A stretch of DNA of 60,799 nt from SVFI01 sp045643145. GTDB lineage: Bacteria; Bacillota; Clostridia; Lachnospirales; Lachnospiraceae. The DNA is taken from positions 1 to 60,799 of the forward strand of contig JAZUKG010000143.1 in the NCBI GenBank assembly GCA_045643145.1, in the 5' to 3' direction. A model generated the notes under the pieces. It saw nothing but the letters and a program-made list of their open reading frames with translations. It searched no databases and was not told where the DNA came from. Made by a program: the position numbers and the translations under genes. The number at the start of each line of letters is the position of its first letter. Position 1 is the stretch's first letter. This document shows, in pieces, positions 51,267-60,700 of the stretch.

Positions 51267-52691
51267 TTAGGCTAAATCAAACCATCCTGCATTCATCAAT
51301 GCATACGATACTGCGCTCATGGCTAAAATCACGATAACTGTCAGTACAAGTCCCTTTTTAAACATAAAGGAAGGCTTCATACCATATCCTACCGGAACGC
51401 TTCTGACCGAAGTCGGAAGTGTATAAGAAAGGTTTACACCTATGGTAGCTACAAACACATACGGAAGCGGATTTTTGCCAATTCCGTTTATAATAGAAAT
51501 CACGATTGGAATCGCCACTGCTGCCGTTGCTGTATTGGATGTCATATCAGATAAAATGATAGTTACCGTCAGGATAACCAGAATGGTAAGATAACCGCCA
51601 TTTAATCCTAATCCCGAAACAAAGTTTCCGATGCAGGCATCTGCACCTGATCCGGTAAGCAGCGCACCTGCTGCCAAACCTCCTGCAAAAATATAAATAA
51701 GTGACCAAACCACCTTTTTCTGAACTACATTCCAGCTAAGAAGTCTTTCTTTTGTCCCCTTTCCTTTGATTAGGAAGGAAATAATACCGCAGCTTAAAAA
51801 TACATAAGCAGGCTTTAATCCGGGCAGAAGTTCTGAATACAAATTTCTAAAGAACGAAAGGCCGGTTGCTGTTACGAAAAGAATCAGACATAAAAGCTCC
51901 TGATTGGACATCTTGCCCATTTCCTTTTTCATTGCCTTGAAATATTCTTTAGAGCCCGATAATACAACTCCCTTTGGTTTTACAATCAACAGATAAATGA
52001 TATTGGACAAAATGAGCACTGCCATAATCGGCAGGAATCGAATCGCCCAGTCACTGTACATATATTCTTTTCCGGTCAGTTCCTGAATATAGTCTACTAC
52101 TACTAAATTCATAGCTCCGCCAAGAGGCGTTGCCAAACCACCCATTCCTGCTCCCCAGGCAATCGCTACGAGGATTAGGGAACCGGTTTCACTTTCTCCC
52201 ATATTTTCAATTCCGGTATACTTTAGCATTGATACCGCAATCGGAGTAATGGTCGCACATACAACCGCATTTGGAATGACTGCGGATAAAATGGTCGTAA
52301 ACAAAAACCAAAAGATAATATGGGATGTTAAAGATGTTCCCAAAAGTTCCAAAAACGATGCTGCTATTCTCTTGTCCAGTCCGGATATTTCCCAGGATAC
52401 GGTTAATATAGACGCACCCAGCAATAGCAAAATCGTTTCTGATGCATAATTGGAAATAACCGAAGTCATCGGTACAATATTAAAAATCGCATTTAATGCA
52501 ATCGGCAAAAGCGCTGTTACTGCATAATCAACAGGTCCCAAAACCCACCAGTATGCCATCCAAGCCACGCAGCCAATCGCTGCACGTGACTGAAATGTAT
52601 CAAACAAACTTACCGGCAAAGCATACATACATGCCAGCATTAAAATCGGACCAATTACGATGTGAAACCAAAATTTTTTCTGACTTATCAT
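51267..52691 (-). CDS. DASS/SLC13-family anion permease
   Basis: About 474 residues with about 11-13 transmembrane helices. The second SNT-type Na+/carboxylate motif is intact (DMTSNTATAAVAIP, near 380-393 of the long frame); the first reads IPNAVVCATITP, where SNT is usual. SLC13 proteins import dicarboxylates, citrate or sulfate. Its place between the SGNH protein and the ligase suggests that it supplies or exports the acyl donor. Start at ATG 52691 is chosen over TTG 52715; neither has a strong ribosome site. Confidence 0.88.
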   Translation of the reverse strand: MISQKKFWFHIVIGPILMLACMYALPVSLFDTFQSRAAIGCVAWMAYWWVLGPVDYAVTALLPIALNAIFNIVPMTSVISNYASETILLLLGASILTVSWEISGLDKRIAASFLELLGTSLTSHIIFWFLFTTILSAVIPNAVVCATITPIAVSMLKYTGIENMGESETGSLILVAIAWGAGMGGLATPLGGAMNLVVVDYIQELTGKEYMYSDWAIRFLPIMAVLILSNIIYLLIVKPKGVVLSGSKEYFKAMKKEMGKMSNQELLCLILFVTATGLSFFRNLYSELLPGLKPAYVFLSCGIISFLIKGKGTKERLLSWNVVQKKVVWSLIYIFAGGLAAGALLTGSGADACIGNFVSGLGLNGGYLTILVILTVTIILSDMTSNTATAAVAIPIVISIINGIGKNPLPYVFVATIGVNLSYTLPTSVRSVPVGYGMKPSFMFKKGLVLTVIVILAMSAVSYALMNAGWFDLA

Positions 52692-52718
52692 TGATGTCTT
52701 CTTTCTGCGACGCAATCG

Positions 52719-53810
52719 TTACTTTGTCGCTATCAATTCTTCTAGCTTAATCTGTAGTTTTTGTTTCTTTTCAGCCCATTTTGTAAGGGCATCTTTCCAT
52801 TCCTGCTTCTGTTTTTTATTGAGCTTTGCAGGGGTAATATCATAATGAGATAACATATATTCAGACAAATACTTGGTGTATTTTTCAGCCCCCCAGAGAT
52901 TCACATGATTTCTGTTGTAAAAATCTCTGGCCGGATCCATACCCATCTCATCCATATACTGATTCATATCCAGATAATCGTATCCTTTCTCCTGCATATA
53001 ATCCTGCAAATCCAGAGAAAGTGCATATTCTGTTTGAGTTAAGATTGATGGTGACGTTACAAACAATACGTGTTTCCCCTGTACATTTGCTGCCGCATAA
53101 ATCTGATCAATACATTGTTTGTATGAATCTAAAACCTCTAAAGAGTGATCCTCCTGATACTCAGGAATCGTAAATGCTTTATGCTTGGCAATCAAGGCTG
53201 TCATCTTTAATGAACTTTTGGTTTTCTTCACTCTCTTTAGCAATGTTTTAGGACTGATTTCCATAATGGTGTCGTGATATTTCAACATCGAAAACATCCA
53301 CTCAACGGCAGAGTTCTCATCATCTTCTTCCATCAGTGCCTTCACCATTTTATATTTCGTAGGTGAAAACTTCATACCAGCTGCTACATTACTCAAATAA
53401 TAATTCTGAACCTTTTCGTCTAGTTCCTTTCCTTCATAATATCTGGCACTGTTACGAAGAATATCTCGAAGTGCTACTACATATAAATCAACATCTTGAT
53501 ACTTGTTCACTTCTTCTATAATATATGGTGCCACTCCAACTTCCTGACTGTTGGAGGTTAGCATAAAAGATGTAAATCCATAGTCCTCGTATACATCAAG
53601 CGGGCTAAAATAACGATACATGGAACTCGAGCCAATCATCGCTACATCAATGGTATTTTTATCCTCTGCATAGAAATAATCCCAAAAACCAAAACTGGCA
53701 ACACTACCGGTTTCTGTCGGATGCAGAAGTCTTCCGCCCTCTGTAATCAGCCAAAATATAAATGCTAAGAAAAGGATTGCCGCAGCAACTCTTTTAAGAA
53801 TCTGTTTCAT
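52719..53810 (-). CDS. membrane-anchored SGNH/DltD-like protein
   Basis: 363 residues from the ATG at 53810 with AGGAG just upstream (the GTG at 53822 overlaps it). One N-terminal helix (about 8-25), then an external SGNH-type domain: nucleophile-like block VAMIGSSSMYRYFSP and a terminal DFYNRNHVNLWGAEKYT that would hold the catalytic Asp/His. The C-terminus is lysine-rich and coiled. It is the counterpart of DltD or AlgX-type proteins that help an MBOAT transfer acyl groups. Not an obvious DltD by sequence. Confidence 0.78.
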   Translation of the reverse strand: MKQILKRVAAAILFLAFIFWLITEGGRLLHPTETGSVASFGFWDYFYAEDKNTIDVAMIGSSSMYRYFSPLDVYEDYGFTSFMLTSNSQEVGVAPYIIEEVNKYQDVDLYVVALRDILRNSARYYEGKELDEKVQNYYLSNVAAGMKFSPTKYKMVKALMEEDDENSAVEWMFSMLKYHDTIMEISPKTLLKRVKKTKSSLKMTALIAKHKAFTIPEYQEDHSLEVLDSYKQCIDQIYAAANVQGKHVLFVTSPSILTQTEYALSLDLQDYMQEKGYDYLDMNQYMDEMGMDPARDFYNRNHVNLWGAEKYTKYLSEYMLSHYDITPAKLNKKQKQEWKDALTKWAEKKQKLQIKLEELIATK

Positions 53811-53846
53811 ATTTCTCCTCACCTTTAGATATCTGTATCATATCCG

Positions 53847-55436
53847 TTAGAACTGCTCATAAATAAAGCTGGTACCTACACCCAGACCGTACTTTCCGAG
53901 TACGATTACGACTGTAAGACCCACTAAAAGCACACCCCATCTAAACCAGATGTTCTGCTTTGCGAGCCAGTCACGAATGGTCTCAGGAATTTCATGCTGT
54001 TTTCTGTATTCCTGAACAATGGATACTACCAGTAAAACCATTAATCCTGCAAATACTACCAGCCATTCTCTCTTGACCAATCCGATTTTAAATACATTGT
54101 AGAGCTTTGTGCAGTCCACAATACTTGACTTTAACATATAAAATGAAGCGGAAACATTTTGTCCCATAAAGATAATTCTGCCGATTACGCACAAAAAGAA
54201 AGTGCGAAGCATACAAAACAGTTTGAAACTGTCGCATTCTCTGTTTATCTTGAGCTTTGTTGCCAACGTATCCATTGGCTGTTCAAATATCGTAGACAAA
54301 CTGATTAAAATACCATGAAACAGACCCCACATTAAAAAGGTTCCTCTGTCACCATGCCACAATCCGGTTAGCAGCCAAACACTCAAAATAGGAATGCAGG
54401 ATGATAAATTACGTCCCCACTCATTTCCAAATGCATTTCTGGCTTTTGTATTAACATTTAAAAAGAGTTTTGAAGTAGAAACCGGGAAAAAGACATACTC
54501 TCTAAAAAAACTACCGAGAGAAATGTGCCATCTTCTCCAGAACTCCGGAAGTGTCTGTGAAAAATAAGGTCTTTCAAAGTTTTCAGTTAAACGAATACCG
54601 AAAAGTTCTGAAGCACCTCTTACAATATCCATACATCCGGAAAAATCACAATAGATTTGGAATGAATACAGAATACCTGTAAACACAAAGATAAGTCCCT
54701 TATAATTCATGTATTCAGGTCCAAATACGATATTTACAAATTCTGCCAGTCTGTCTGCTATGACCATTTTCTTGAAAAAGCCCCAAAGCATAAGCCAAAG
54801 GCCTTTGATGACTGTGTCATAATCAAACTTTCTCTGTGCATAAATTTGTGGTGATACTTCATCGTATCTGGCAATCGGTCCCTGAGTTACATGCGGGAAA
54901 TAGATTGCATATGCTAAATATTTAAAGAAATTCTTTTGTGCACTGATTTTACCGTTATAAAGATCCATCATATAGGAAATCATCATAAAGGTATAGAATG
55001 AGATTCCCAGCGGAACGATCAATTTCAGTCCACGAATTTTAGAAATATTGAACCAGCCCAGTGCGACATTGATATTGTCGATGGCAAAATTATAATATTT
55101 CAAAAATCCTAAAATACCAATCACTACTACCAGTCCGCATACGAGAATTTTCTTTCTCTTTTCCTTCATAGAAGCTTTTACGCCGCGGGCTGCTTTTCGG
55201 TCCAGTCCCTCTACCATTTTTTCCTGTTCATCCAGATTTTTTTGCATTTTACCTGAAATGAAATAAACAATAATAGAGGTAAGAACTACGATAATCAGAT
55301 TATCAAGTCCGGACCATGCATAAAATACCAAACTTGCCAAAAGCAAGACTGTCCACTGCACCTTTTTAGGCACGATGTAATATATGAAAACAAATATAGC
55401 TAAAAAGCCAAAGAATATATAAGACGTTACCGACAT
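53847..55436 (-). CDS. MBOAT-family membrane O-acyltransferase (DltB/AlgI-like)
   Basis: 529 residues with about 11-12 transmembrane helices. The family motifs are clear: YCDFSGCMDIVRGAS, RPYFSQTLPEFWRRWHISLGSF (with the RRWHIS segment) and LLTGLWHGDRGTFLMWGLFHG containing the catalytic His. AlgI/DltB-type members transfer an acyl group to an extracellular polymer. First gene of the operon and just after a good promoter. Its specificity is set by the downstream ligase, carrier and permease and remains open. Confidence 0.92.
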   Translation of the reverse strand: MSVTSYIFFGFLAIFVFIYYIVPKKVQWTVLLLASLVFYAWSGLDNLIIVVLTSIIVYFISGKMQKNLDEQEKMVEGLDRKAARGVKASMKEKRKKILVCGLVVVIGILGFLKYYNFAIDNINVALGWFNISKIRGLKLIVPLGISFYTFMMISYMMDLYNGKISAQKNFFKYLAYAIYFPHVTQGPIARYDEVSPQIYAQRKFDYDTVIKGLWLMLWGFFKKMVIADRLAEFVNIVFGPEYMNYKGLIFVFTGILYSFQIYCDFSGCMDIVRGASELFGIRLTENFERPYFSQTLPEFWRRWHISLGSFFREYVFFPVSTSKLFLNVNTKARNAFGNEWGRNLSSCIPILSVWLLTGLWHGDRGTFLMWGLFHGILISLSTIFEQPMDTLATKLKINRECDSFKLFCMLRTFFLCVIGRIIFMGQNVSASFYMLKSSIVDCTKLYNVFKIGLVKREWLVVFAGLMVLLVVSIVQEYRKQHEIPETIRDWLAKQNIWFRWGVLLVGLTVVIVLGKYGLGVGTSFIYEQF

Positions 55437-55470
55437 ATTATTTTTCCCTCAATATATTGTACTCCACATA

Positions 55471-55499
55471 ATTATACATACGATTTCTAGTAAAGACAA
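55471..55499 (-). promoter_or_regulatory. promoter of the Dlt-like operon
   Basis: Minus strand: -35 TTGTCT (55494-55499), 17-nt spacer, -10 TATAAT (55471-55476). It lies 35 nt upstream of the MBOAT start. Confidence 0.75.
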
Positions 55500-55546
55500 T
55501 AATAGAATTGTGGAAAAACTGTGAAAATACATCATTTCATCGATAA

Positions 55547-57253
55547 TTACGTTCCAAAATACGAAAAATGCATATAATCGATACGATTTCCCCATTCACC
55601 TCGGGCAAATCCGTACTTGGCCATAGCATTTTCCACATCACCGTAACGAGGAATAGAATACGGATCCTCACCCGGTTTCCAATACTTTCCGCTCAGGATC
55701 ACACCGTTATCAATCATATAGTTTTCTTCCCAGTTGATATCGATAGCCAGACCGCAGCAATGCTCAGATCTCGAGGTGTCTCCTCGCCAGCTGTAGCCGC
55801 CCACATTTTTAATCGGGAAGTGTTCATCACCTTCATAAATCTCTTTAAAGATTTGTTTTACGGTTTCCGCGATATTCTCATGTACATAAAGAGTACGATA
55901 CTTGGTAATCTTGGTCACCTTGTCATTTCCAAAGTCCCAAACCTGAACTACTACAGGTGTCATGTGCTTTTCTGCCTCTGCCTGAGACGCATACTTCTGA
56001 TAATAATCCAGGCCAAAAATTCTCTGCGCCTTGTCCTGATAGGTTTCTGTATTACTTCCCCATAAATTGAAGTTTAATGACTTAATGGCAGAAAACTCTG
56101 AATACTTTCCTTTTCCGCTTACTTTACAGTAGGCTCTGACCTTGTAATAATAAGCCTTTCCGTTTGTCTGTCCGCCTATTTCAATGCTGGTGGTACTACC
56201 TTTTTTAATCGTCTTTACCTTCTTGTATCCCTTGTCCTGAGATTCGCTTCGGTAAATCTGATAACCTGCTGCCCCTGCAATCTTGTTCCAGGTAAGCTTT
56301 GCTGTTTCACCGGAAGCAATCGCTACGGATTTAATCTTTGGTTTAGCCAGTGTATGTAAATACTCCATAGGCTGACTAAAGGCAGTCACATAGGTTTTAC
56401 CGCCAACCTTTTTATAAGCCTTGATTTTGTAATAATAGGTATTTCCCTGCTTACACTTTTTATCCTGGTAGATAACAGTTGCTTCATTTTTTACCGTACC
56501 TACCTTTTTGTAGCCCTTATCCATTTTGGTAGAACGATAAATATAATATCCGTTTGCACCGGTCATCTTTTGATAAGAAACATTTACTACCTGTTTTTTA
56601 TCCTTTTTGATACCCAGCATAAGCGGCGTAGCTGCCCCTACCTTGGCACCGGCTATTACACTGAAATCACCATAGGTACGCTGACCGTTTTGTTCGCGGT
56701 AGCCTTTGATTTTATAGTAATAGGTCTTGCCCACTGTCAGGTTTGCTTTATCCTCATAGCTTTGAGAAGCCAGGGTTGATTTCGGGAGTGAGGTCAGATA
56801 AACTGCATCATTTCCGGCTGCATCTAATCCTCTGTAAATTTCATATCCGTCTACTGTCAAAGTATCTGAGAAAGACAGAACAATGGTATCAAAGCCTTTT
56901 GCCTGCGTTTGAACACCCTCTACAATCCCAATCGGAAGTTCCTGAGTTTCCGGCGCTTTCGGAGTATCATCATTTGTACTCGGATTTAGACTATCTCCTG
57001 TTTCCCCTTCTGCTAACAAATCCTCCTGATCCAAACCGGTTTCATTTTCCAATATATCCTCATCCAGGTTATTCTCGGATATGTTATTCTGCGATACTGA
57101 GTTATCAGAAATAGACTGCATCAAAACAGAATTCTCCGATACGCTCTGATACTGAGCCAATGCATTTATACTCGCGCCTGAAAGTGCGAGACTCAGTGAC
57201 AAAAGCAAAGCTGATGACTTATATAAACATGTACGAATCTGTTTTCTTTTCAT
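55547..57253 (-). CDS. secreted Fn3-like repeat protein with M15 D-Ala-D-Ala carboxypeptidase domain
   Basis: About 568 residues from the ATG at 57253 (AAAGGA 8 nt upstream; the start at 57340 lies before the predicted transcript start). Signal peptide (about 1-33), acidic linker with SVSENS...SDNSVSQNNISENN repeats, three Fn3-like modules (GYEIYRGLDAAG, GYYIYRSTKMDKGYKKVG, GYQIYRSESQDKGYKKVK), then a VanY-type M15 domain: SEHCCGLAIDI near 498 and DYMHFSYFG near 560. Likely trims peptidoglycan stem peptides outside the cell. Confidence 0.88.
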   Translation of the reverse strand: MKRKQIRTCLYKSSALLLSLSLALSGASINALAQYQSVSENSVLMQSISDNSVSQNNISENNLDEDILENETGLDQEDLLAEGETGDSLNPSTNDDTPKAPETQELPIGIVEGVQTQAKGFDTIVLSFSDTLTVDGYEIYRGLDAAGNDAVYLTSLPKSTLASQSYEDKANLTVGKTYYYKIKGYREQNGQRTYGDFSVIAGAKVGAATPLMLGIKKDKKQVVNVSYQKMTGANGYYIYRSTKMDKGYKKVGTVKNEATVIYQDKKCKQGNTYYYKIKAYKKVGGKTYVTAFSQPMEYLHTLAKPKIKSVAIASGETAKLTWNKIAGAAGYQIYRSESQDKGYKKVKTIKKGSTTSIEIGGQTNGKAYYYKVRAYCKVSGKGKYSEFSAIKSLNFNLWGSNTETYQDKAQRIFGLDYYQKYASQAEAEKHMTPVVVQVWDFGNDKVTKITKYRTLYVHENIAETVKQIFKEIYEGDEHFPIKNVGGYSWRGDTSRSEHCCGLAIDINWEENYMIDNGVILSGKYWKPGEDPYSIPRYGDVENAMAKYGFARGEWGNRIDYMHFSYFGT

Positions 57254-57330
57254 TCGTATTTTTCCTTTCCATTGTCCGTTTTCTTTATCAACACCAAAGA
57301 TTTTCGTGTCTATATGACATATGTAGTTAT

Positions 57331-57360
57331 ATTTTAACACATTTTTGGCATTCTCAAAAG
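57331..57360 (-). promoter_or_regulatory. extended -10 promoter of the M15 peptidase gene
   Basis: Minus-strand -10 TAAAAT (57331-57336) preceded by TGT; the -35 position 17 nt up is TTTTGA, moderate. Transcription would start near 57325. Confidence 0.5.
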
Positions 57361-57384
57361 ATAAAATGAATAGGCAAAAATAAA

Positions 57385-57411
57385 GCTCTTCTGCATATCA
57401 TGCAGAAGAGC
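57385..57411 (-). terminator. intrinsic terminator of the Rpn-family gene
   Basis: 11-bp perfect stem GCTCTTCTGCA/TGCAGAAGAGC, loop TATCA, followed by TTTATTTTTG on the minus strand. Confidence 0.9.
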
Positions 57412-57435
57412 CTTGCTATATGTTTTTACTCACCT

Positions 57436-58296
57436 TTATACTAATTGTGGAGCAAACATTTCATAGTATTTTTTTGCTGAATCGTTACTCAAATCATATT
57501 TTTGAACAAGTTTACCCAAGATTTTTTCCTCACTCATCTCAGCATCTATATACGCTTCGATAGTCGCCTTAATTTCTCTCTCTTTTGCATAATTTTCGAC
57601 CAAAGAACACATTTTCTCCACCTCCTCGGAATCATGTTTCATTTCCTGTATTCGTCTTGATTGTTTTGGAAACTCTGGGTTATTCATATCCGGATTTTTG
57701 TACTCTTTCATCAACCTTGCTACTTTTGTATCCTCATTTCCAACAGTAGTTACAAATATCTCATGTAACCCATCATTTAAAGCAATACCGGTCTCTATAC
57801 AGGTCATTTCTGCATGACTAATGGTTCTGCCATTTTCAAGCACATCAAAATCTGCTATGTATATTACATAAAGTTCTTGAACATGTTCATACAAATCCCC
57901 CGGTTCGGAACGATTTACTGTTATCACTGAAGCATTGTATCTCACTCGCTTAACATGATTTTCATTGTCAGCTCTTTGTATTTCGACATTAAATACAACA
58001 TCTTCATTTCCTTCCGCATACACATCTACACGAACGGAGCGTTTACCAATGATACGAATACTCTTCTGCCCCAAAACCGAATTCTTTTTAACTCTTAATA
58101 ATGGATTATCCAAAATTATTTGCAGCAATTCCTCACATGCATCGGAATCCTCCATCATTACCTCGAAAAAACAATCATCAATAGGCCTTAACTTTCGAAC
58201 AATCTCTAGTTGATTTTCGTCAGGCTTTCGAGTTTTCTTTTCCCTCATACTCTTCTTTTGCCTAACTGTATTTGTCCCATGATACAAATATGTCAT
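57436..58296 (-). CDS. Rpn/PD-(D/E)XK nuclease family transposase-like protein
   Basis: 286 residues. The nuclease core is VRVDVYAEGNEDVVFNVEIQ (about 93-112), giving D-(x)n-ExQ of the PD-(D/E)XK type, preceded by LRPIDDCFFEVMMED. This is the Rpn/PDDEXK_2 family, widespread and multi-copy in Clostridia, linked to RecA-independent recombination. A helical C-terminus MSEEKILGKLVQKYDLS is typical. The start shown has no good ribosome site, nor has the alternative ATG at 58248. Monocistronic. Confidence 0.82.
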   Translation of the reverse strand: MTYLYHGTNTVRQKKSMREKKTRKPDENQLEIVRKLRPIDDCFFEVMMEDSDACEELLQIILDNPLLRVKKNSVLGQKSIRIIGKRSVRVDVYAEGNEDVVFNVEIQRADNENHVKRVRYNASVITVNRSEPGDLYEHVQELYVIYIADFDVLENGRTISHAEMTCIETGIALNDGLHEIFVTTVGNEDTKVARLMKEYKNPDMNNPEFPKQSRRIQEMKHDSEEVEKMCSLVENYAKEREIKATIEAYIDAEMSEEKILGKLVQKYDLSNDSAKKYYEMFAPQLV

Positions 58297-58355
58297 TTTT
58301 TTTGTTTTTCAATCCAGACGTATTTCATTTCAATAATCAAACCATGTATATAATC

Positions 58356-58384
58356 ATAATAAATCATGCCATAACAAGATACAA
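58356..58384 (-). promoter_or_regulatory. promoter of the Rpn-family gene
   Basis: Minus strand: -35 TTGTAT (58379-58384), exact 17-nt spacer, -10 TATTAT (58356-58361). Confidence 0.7.
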
Positions 58385-58407
58385 GTGTATGTACTATTAT
58401 TTTTCAG

Positions 58408-60660
58408 CTAGGCTATTTTCACTTTCTTTTTACCGGACCATTTGCTGTATGTTGTTTTATTACCGTATTTTTTGAAAGTACGGATTCTGAAATAATAGGT
58501 TTTCTTCTTCTTAAGATTTTTAATGGTAGTTTTAGATGTCGCTGCTTTTCTAATCGTCTTTGCTTTGTAAGACTTGAAACTTGAGCTGGTAGAATAAGCA
58601 ATCTGGTATCCGTCCACCTTACTCTTATATGCTTTCCATTTAACTGTAACACTTGTGCCTTTCTTCGAAAGAGAGGCAATCTTCGTACCAAGTGGAATTA
58701 AAGGTGTGCTAGGAGCTATGCTAGGTGTCTGACTAGGACTTGTGCTTGGATATACAGTCTGGCTTGGACTTGGAGCAATGCTTGGCTGCGTATCTGTCAC
58801 TACTACCTTAAATGAGACAGCAGGTTTTATTTTATCTTGTACCGTCAGGGTTATCGTTGTTTCTCCTACACCTTGGATAAATAGATTCATCTCAGCATTT
58901 CCATTTGCGTCCGGTTTTATATTTGAGCTTGTGCAATAAGCAACTGCCGAGTTTGTATTACTTTCTTCTACGCTATACCATTCATTTGCTTTTGCACCCA
59001 CAAGTTTTAATTTAACTGTGTAGTATTCTCTAAAATATGATACAGGAAGTGTTAATGTATTTGATATACCTACTGTTGAAATACTCTTTACATACTCTTC
59101 TTCTACTACATGAATAGTGATTGTTTTTGAAATATTGGTACCATCTGTGGTAGTCGCTGTAATAGTTGCAGTTCCGGGTTTTAGTGCGGTTACTTCTAAA
59201 GAATTGATAATACCGGATTTTCTTTTGACATCAATAATGCTGCTATCACTTACTTTGTAGCTGAATTCACGATTGGTTGTGGTAGACGGAGAAATGTTAA
59301 AATATATACTTTCTGTTTTTCCAACAACTAGTGTTCCTTCCGCTGTGTCATTTGAGCCAACTCTTGTTGTCATTTCACTTGCTTTCGTAATAACTGTTAC
59401 TGTACAGGTGTTTTTAGCTGATCCAGCATTAGTATATCCAGTAATTACAGCTTCTCCGTTCTTTGTCGCGGTAATCTTACCATTTGAATCAACGGCAGCA
59501 ACATCCTCTCTTGAAGATACCCACTTCACATTCTTATCTTTTGCAGTAGCCGGTAATACTTCTGCATTTAGTGTAAAGGAAGTTCCAACTTCCATAGTGG
59601 CCTCTGTTTTGTCTAGTTTTAATGTATATGGAGTGGAACCAGCTTGAGCGAACTGTAATGCAATAGCAGTTGTACCATTGACTGTTTTATCATAATAGGA
59701 TATCCATAAATATCCTGTTCCCATGCCACTTTTTTCGCTCTCTGTTCCGTAGCTATTTTTAATCAGCCATGCTCCGTTTGCCGATGGTGCTTTAATAAAG
59801 TTACTTGCCGGGTAATCATCATCCCAACCAACAATCTCAATAGCATGATTTTCAGCATTGCAATTATAAGGATAATTGTAAGTTGTATCATCTGAGCTTG
59901 TATTAGCGTATTTGAAATAGTTTGTATAGAGATACATTCCGGCTGAAACACCACCATAAGTAGAAATAAGTGATTTTATCTTATCTCTCGAAGCTGAATC
60001 AGACTCTATTTGAGCAGAGTATGTATCATAAAGTTCTTGAACATGTGAATGATATAAACTGTCATCTAATACAATGTCATCCGTAATATTTCTCCAAGGT
60101 ACTGTGCTTTCCAAGACAGGGCCAATTCCTTTTCTCATATTTCGAATGATATTTACTTCATCGCCTCCACCATTGCAATAAGCAGAAAGTTCTGCCACAT
60201 GAGTTCCAGAATCTCTCAAATCAATTCGATAGAAATACAGAGCATGGAGTTCTGATAAATCAATACTTGAATTAGCAAAGCCCTGTTTGATTAAACTGGA
60301 TTCTGCTGTTGAAATCGCAGCGTATACCCAGCACAATCCGTAATTACCCTGGTTGGAAACATGAGATACCATTCCCAATGTTCTCGGATCATATTTAGCC
60401 GGAAATGTTCCTCTCTCCGGCTCAATATCTTCTGCATACTGATTTTCACTACCGTAAAGTGAATTCATCTGTCGATTGAATTCGTCTTTACTTATCTCTG
60501 GCATAACTGGTAAATCTGTATCTATAGGCTCCTGAGCTAATAGGATTGAGTCAGAGGAAATGTCTACTGCAGATACTGCTACAGAATTCTTATTCATTAA
60601 CAAAATAAGAAAAAGAGCCGTCATCCATGTGATTACTATAATACTTTTATAAATCTTCAT
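58408..60660 (-). CDS. secreted papain-like (C1) cysteine protease with Ig-like and Fn3-like modules
   Basis: 750 residues: signal peptide (about 1-30), C1 protease domain with Cys110 in NQGNYGLCWVYAA, His near 272 in NHAIEIVGWDDD and Asn near 301 in WLIKNSYG; then Ig-like/BIG2 segments (TYTLKLDKTEATMEVGTSFTLNAEV region and further beta repeats), a Pro/Ser/Thr linker with repeated PSxxPSPSQT units, and a C-terminal lysine-rich Fn3-like module (VDGYQIAYSTSSSFKSYKAK). Probably a surface or extracellular peptidase. The last module resembles those of the M15 protein. Confidence 0.9.
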   Translation of the reverse strand: MKIYKSIIVITWMTALFLILLMNKNSVAVSAVDISSDSILLAQEPIDTDLPVMPEISKDEFNRQMNSLYGSENQYAEDIEPERGTFPAKYDPRTLGMVSHVSNQGNYGLCWVYAAISTAESSLIKQGFANSSIDLSELHALYFYRIDLRDSGTHVAELSAYCNGGGDEVNIIRNMRKGIGPVLESTVPWRNITDDIVLDDSLYHSHVQELYDTYSAQIESDSASRDKIKSLISTYGGVSAGMYLYTNYFKYANTSSDDTTYNYPYNCNAENHAIEIVGWDDDYPASNFIKAPSANGAWLIKNSYGTESEKSGMGTGYLWISYYDKTVNGTTAIALQFAQAGSTPYTLKLDKTEATMEVGTSFTLNAEVLPATAKDKNVKWVSSREDVAAVDSNGKITATKNGEAVITGYTNAGSAKNTCTVTVITKASEMTTRVGSNDTAEGTLVVGKTESIYFNISPSTTTNREFSYKVSDSSIIDVKRKSGIINSLEVTALKPGTATITATTTDGTNISKTITIHVVEEEYVKSISTVGISNTLTLPVSYFREYYTVKLKLVGAKANEWYSVEESNTNSAVAYCTSSNIKPDANGNAEMNLFIQGVGETTITLTVQDKIKPAVSFKVVVTDTQPSIAPSPSQTVYPSTSPSQTPSIAPSTPLIPLGTKIASLSKKGTSVTVKWKAYKSKVDGYQIAYSTSSSFKSYKAKTIRKAATSKTTIKNLKKKKTYYFRIRTFKKYGNKTTYSKWSGKKKVKIA

Positions 60661-60700
60661 GTCTTCTCCCTGTTATTGTGTTATCCATACATGTCAATTT

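Noticed and set aside
49474..55436. Calling the operon a standard D-alanylation (dltABCD) operon
   Set aside because: The ligase is not a clear DltA, a DASS permease is inserted and no DltX-like gene is visible, so naming D-alanine would be unsupported.
57254..57340. N-terminal extension of the M15 peptidase
   Set aside because: It lies before or at the predicted transcript start and in front of a normal signal peptide with its own ribosome site.
57436..58296. Intact insertion sequence around the Rpn-family gene
   Set aside because: No terminal inverted repeats or target duplications are seen; the gene has its own promoter and terminator.
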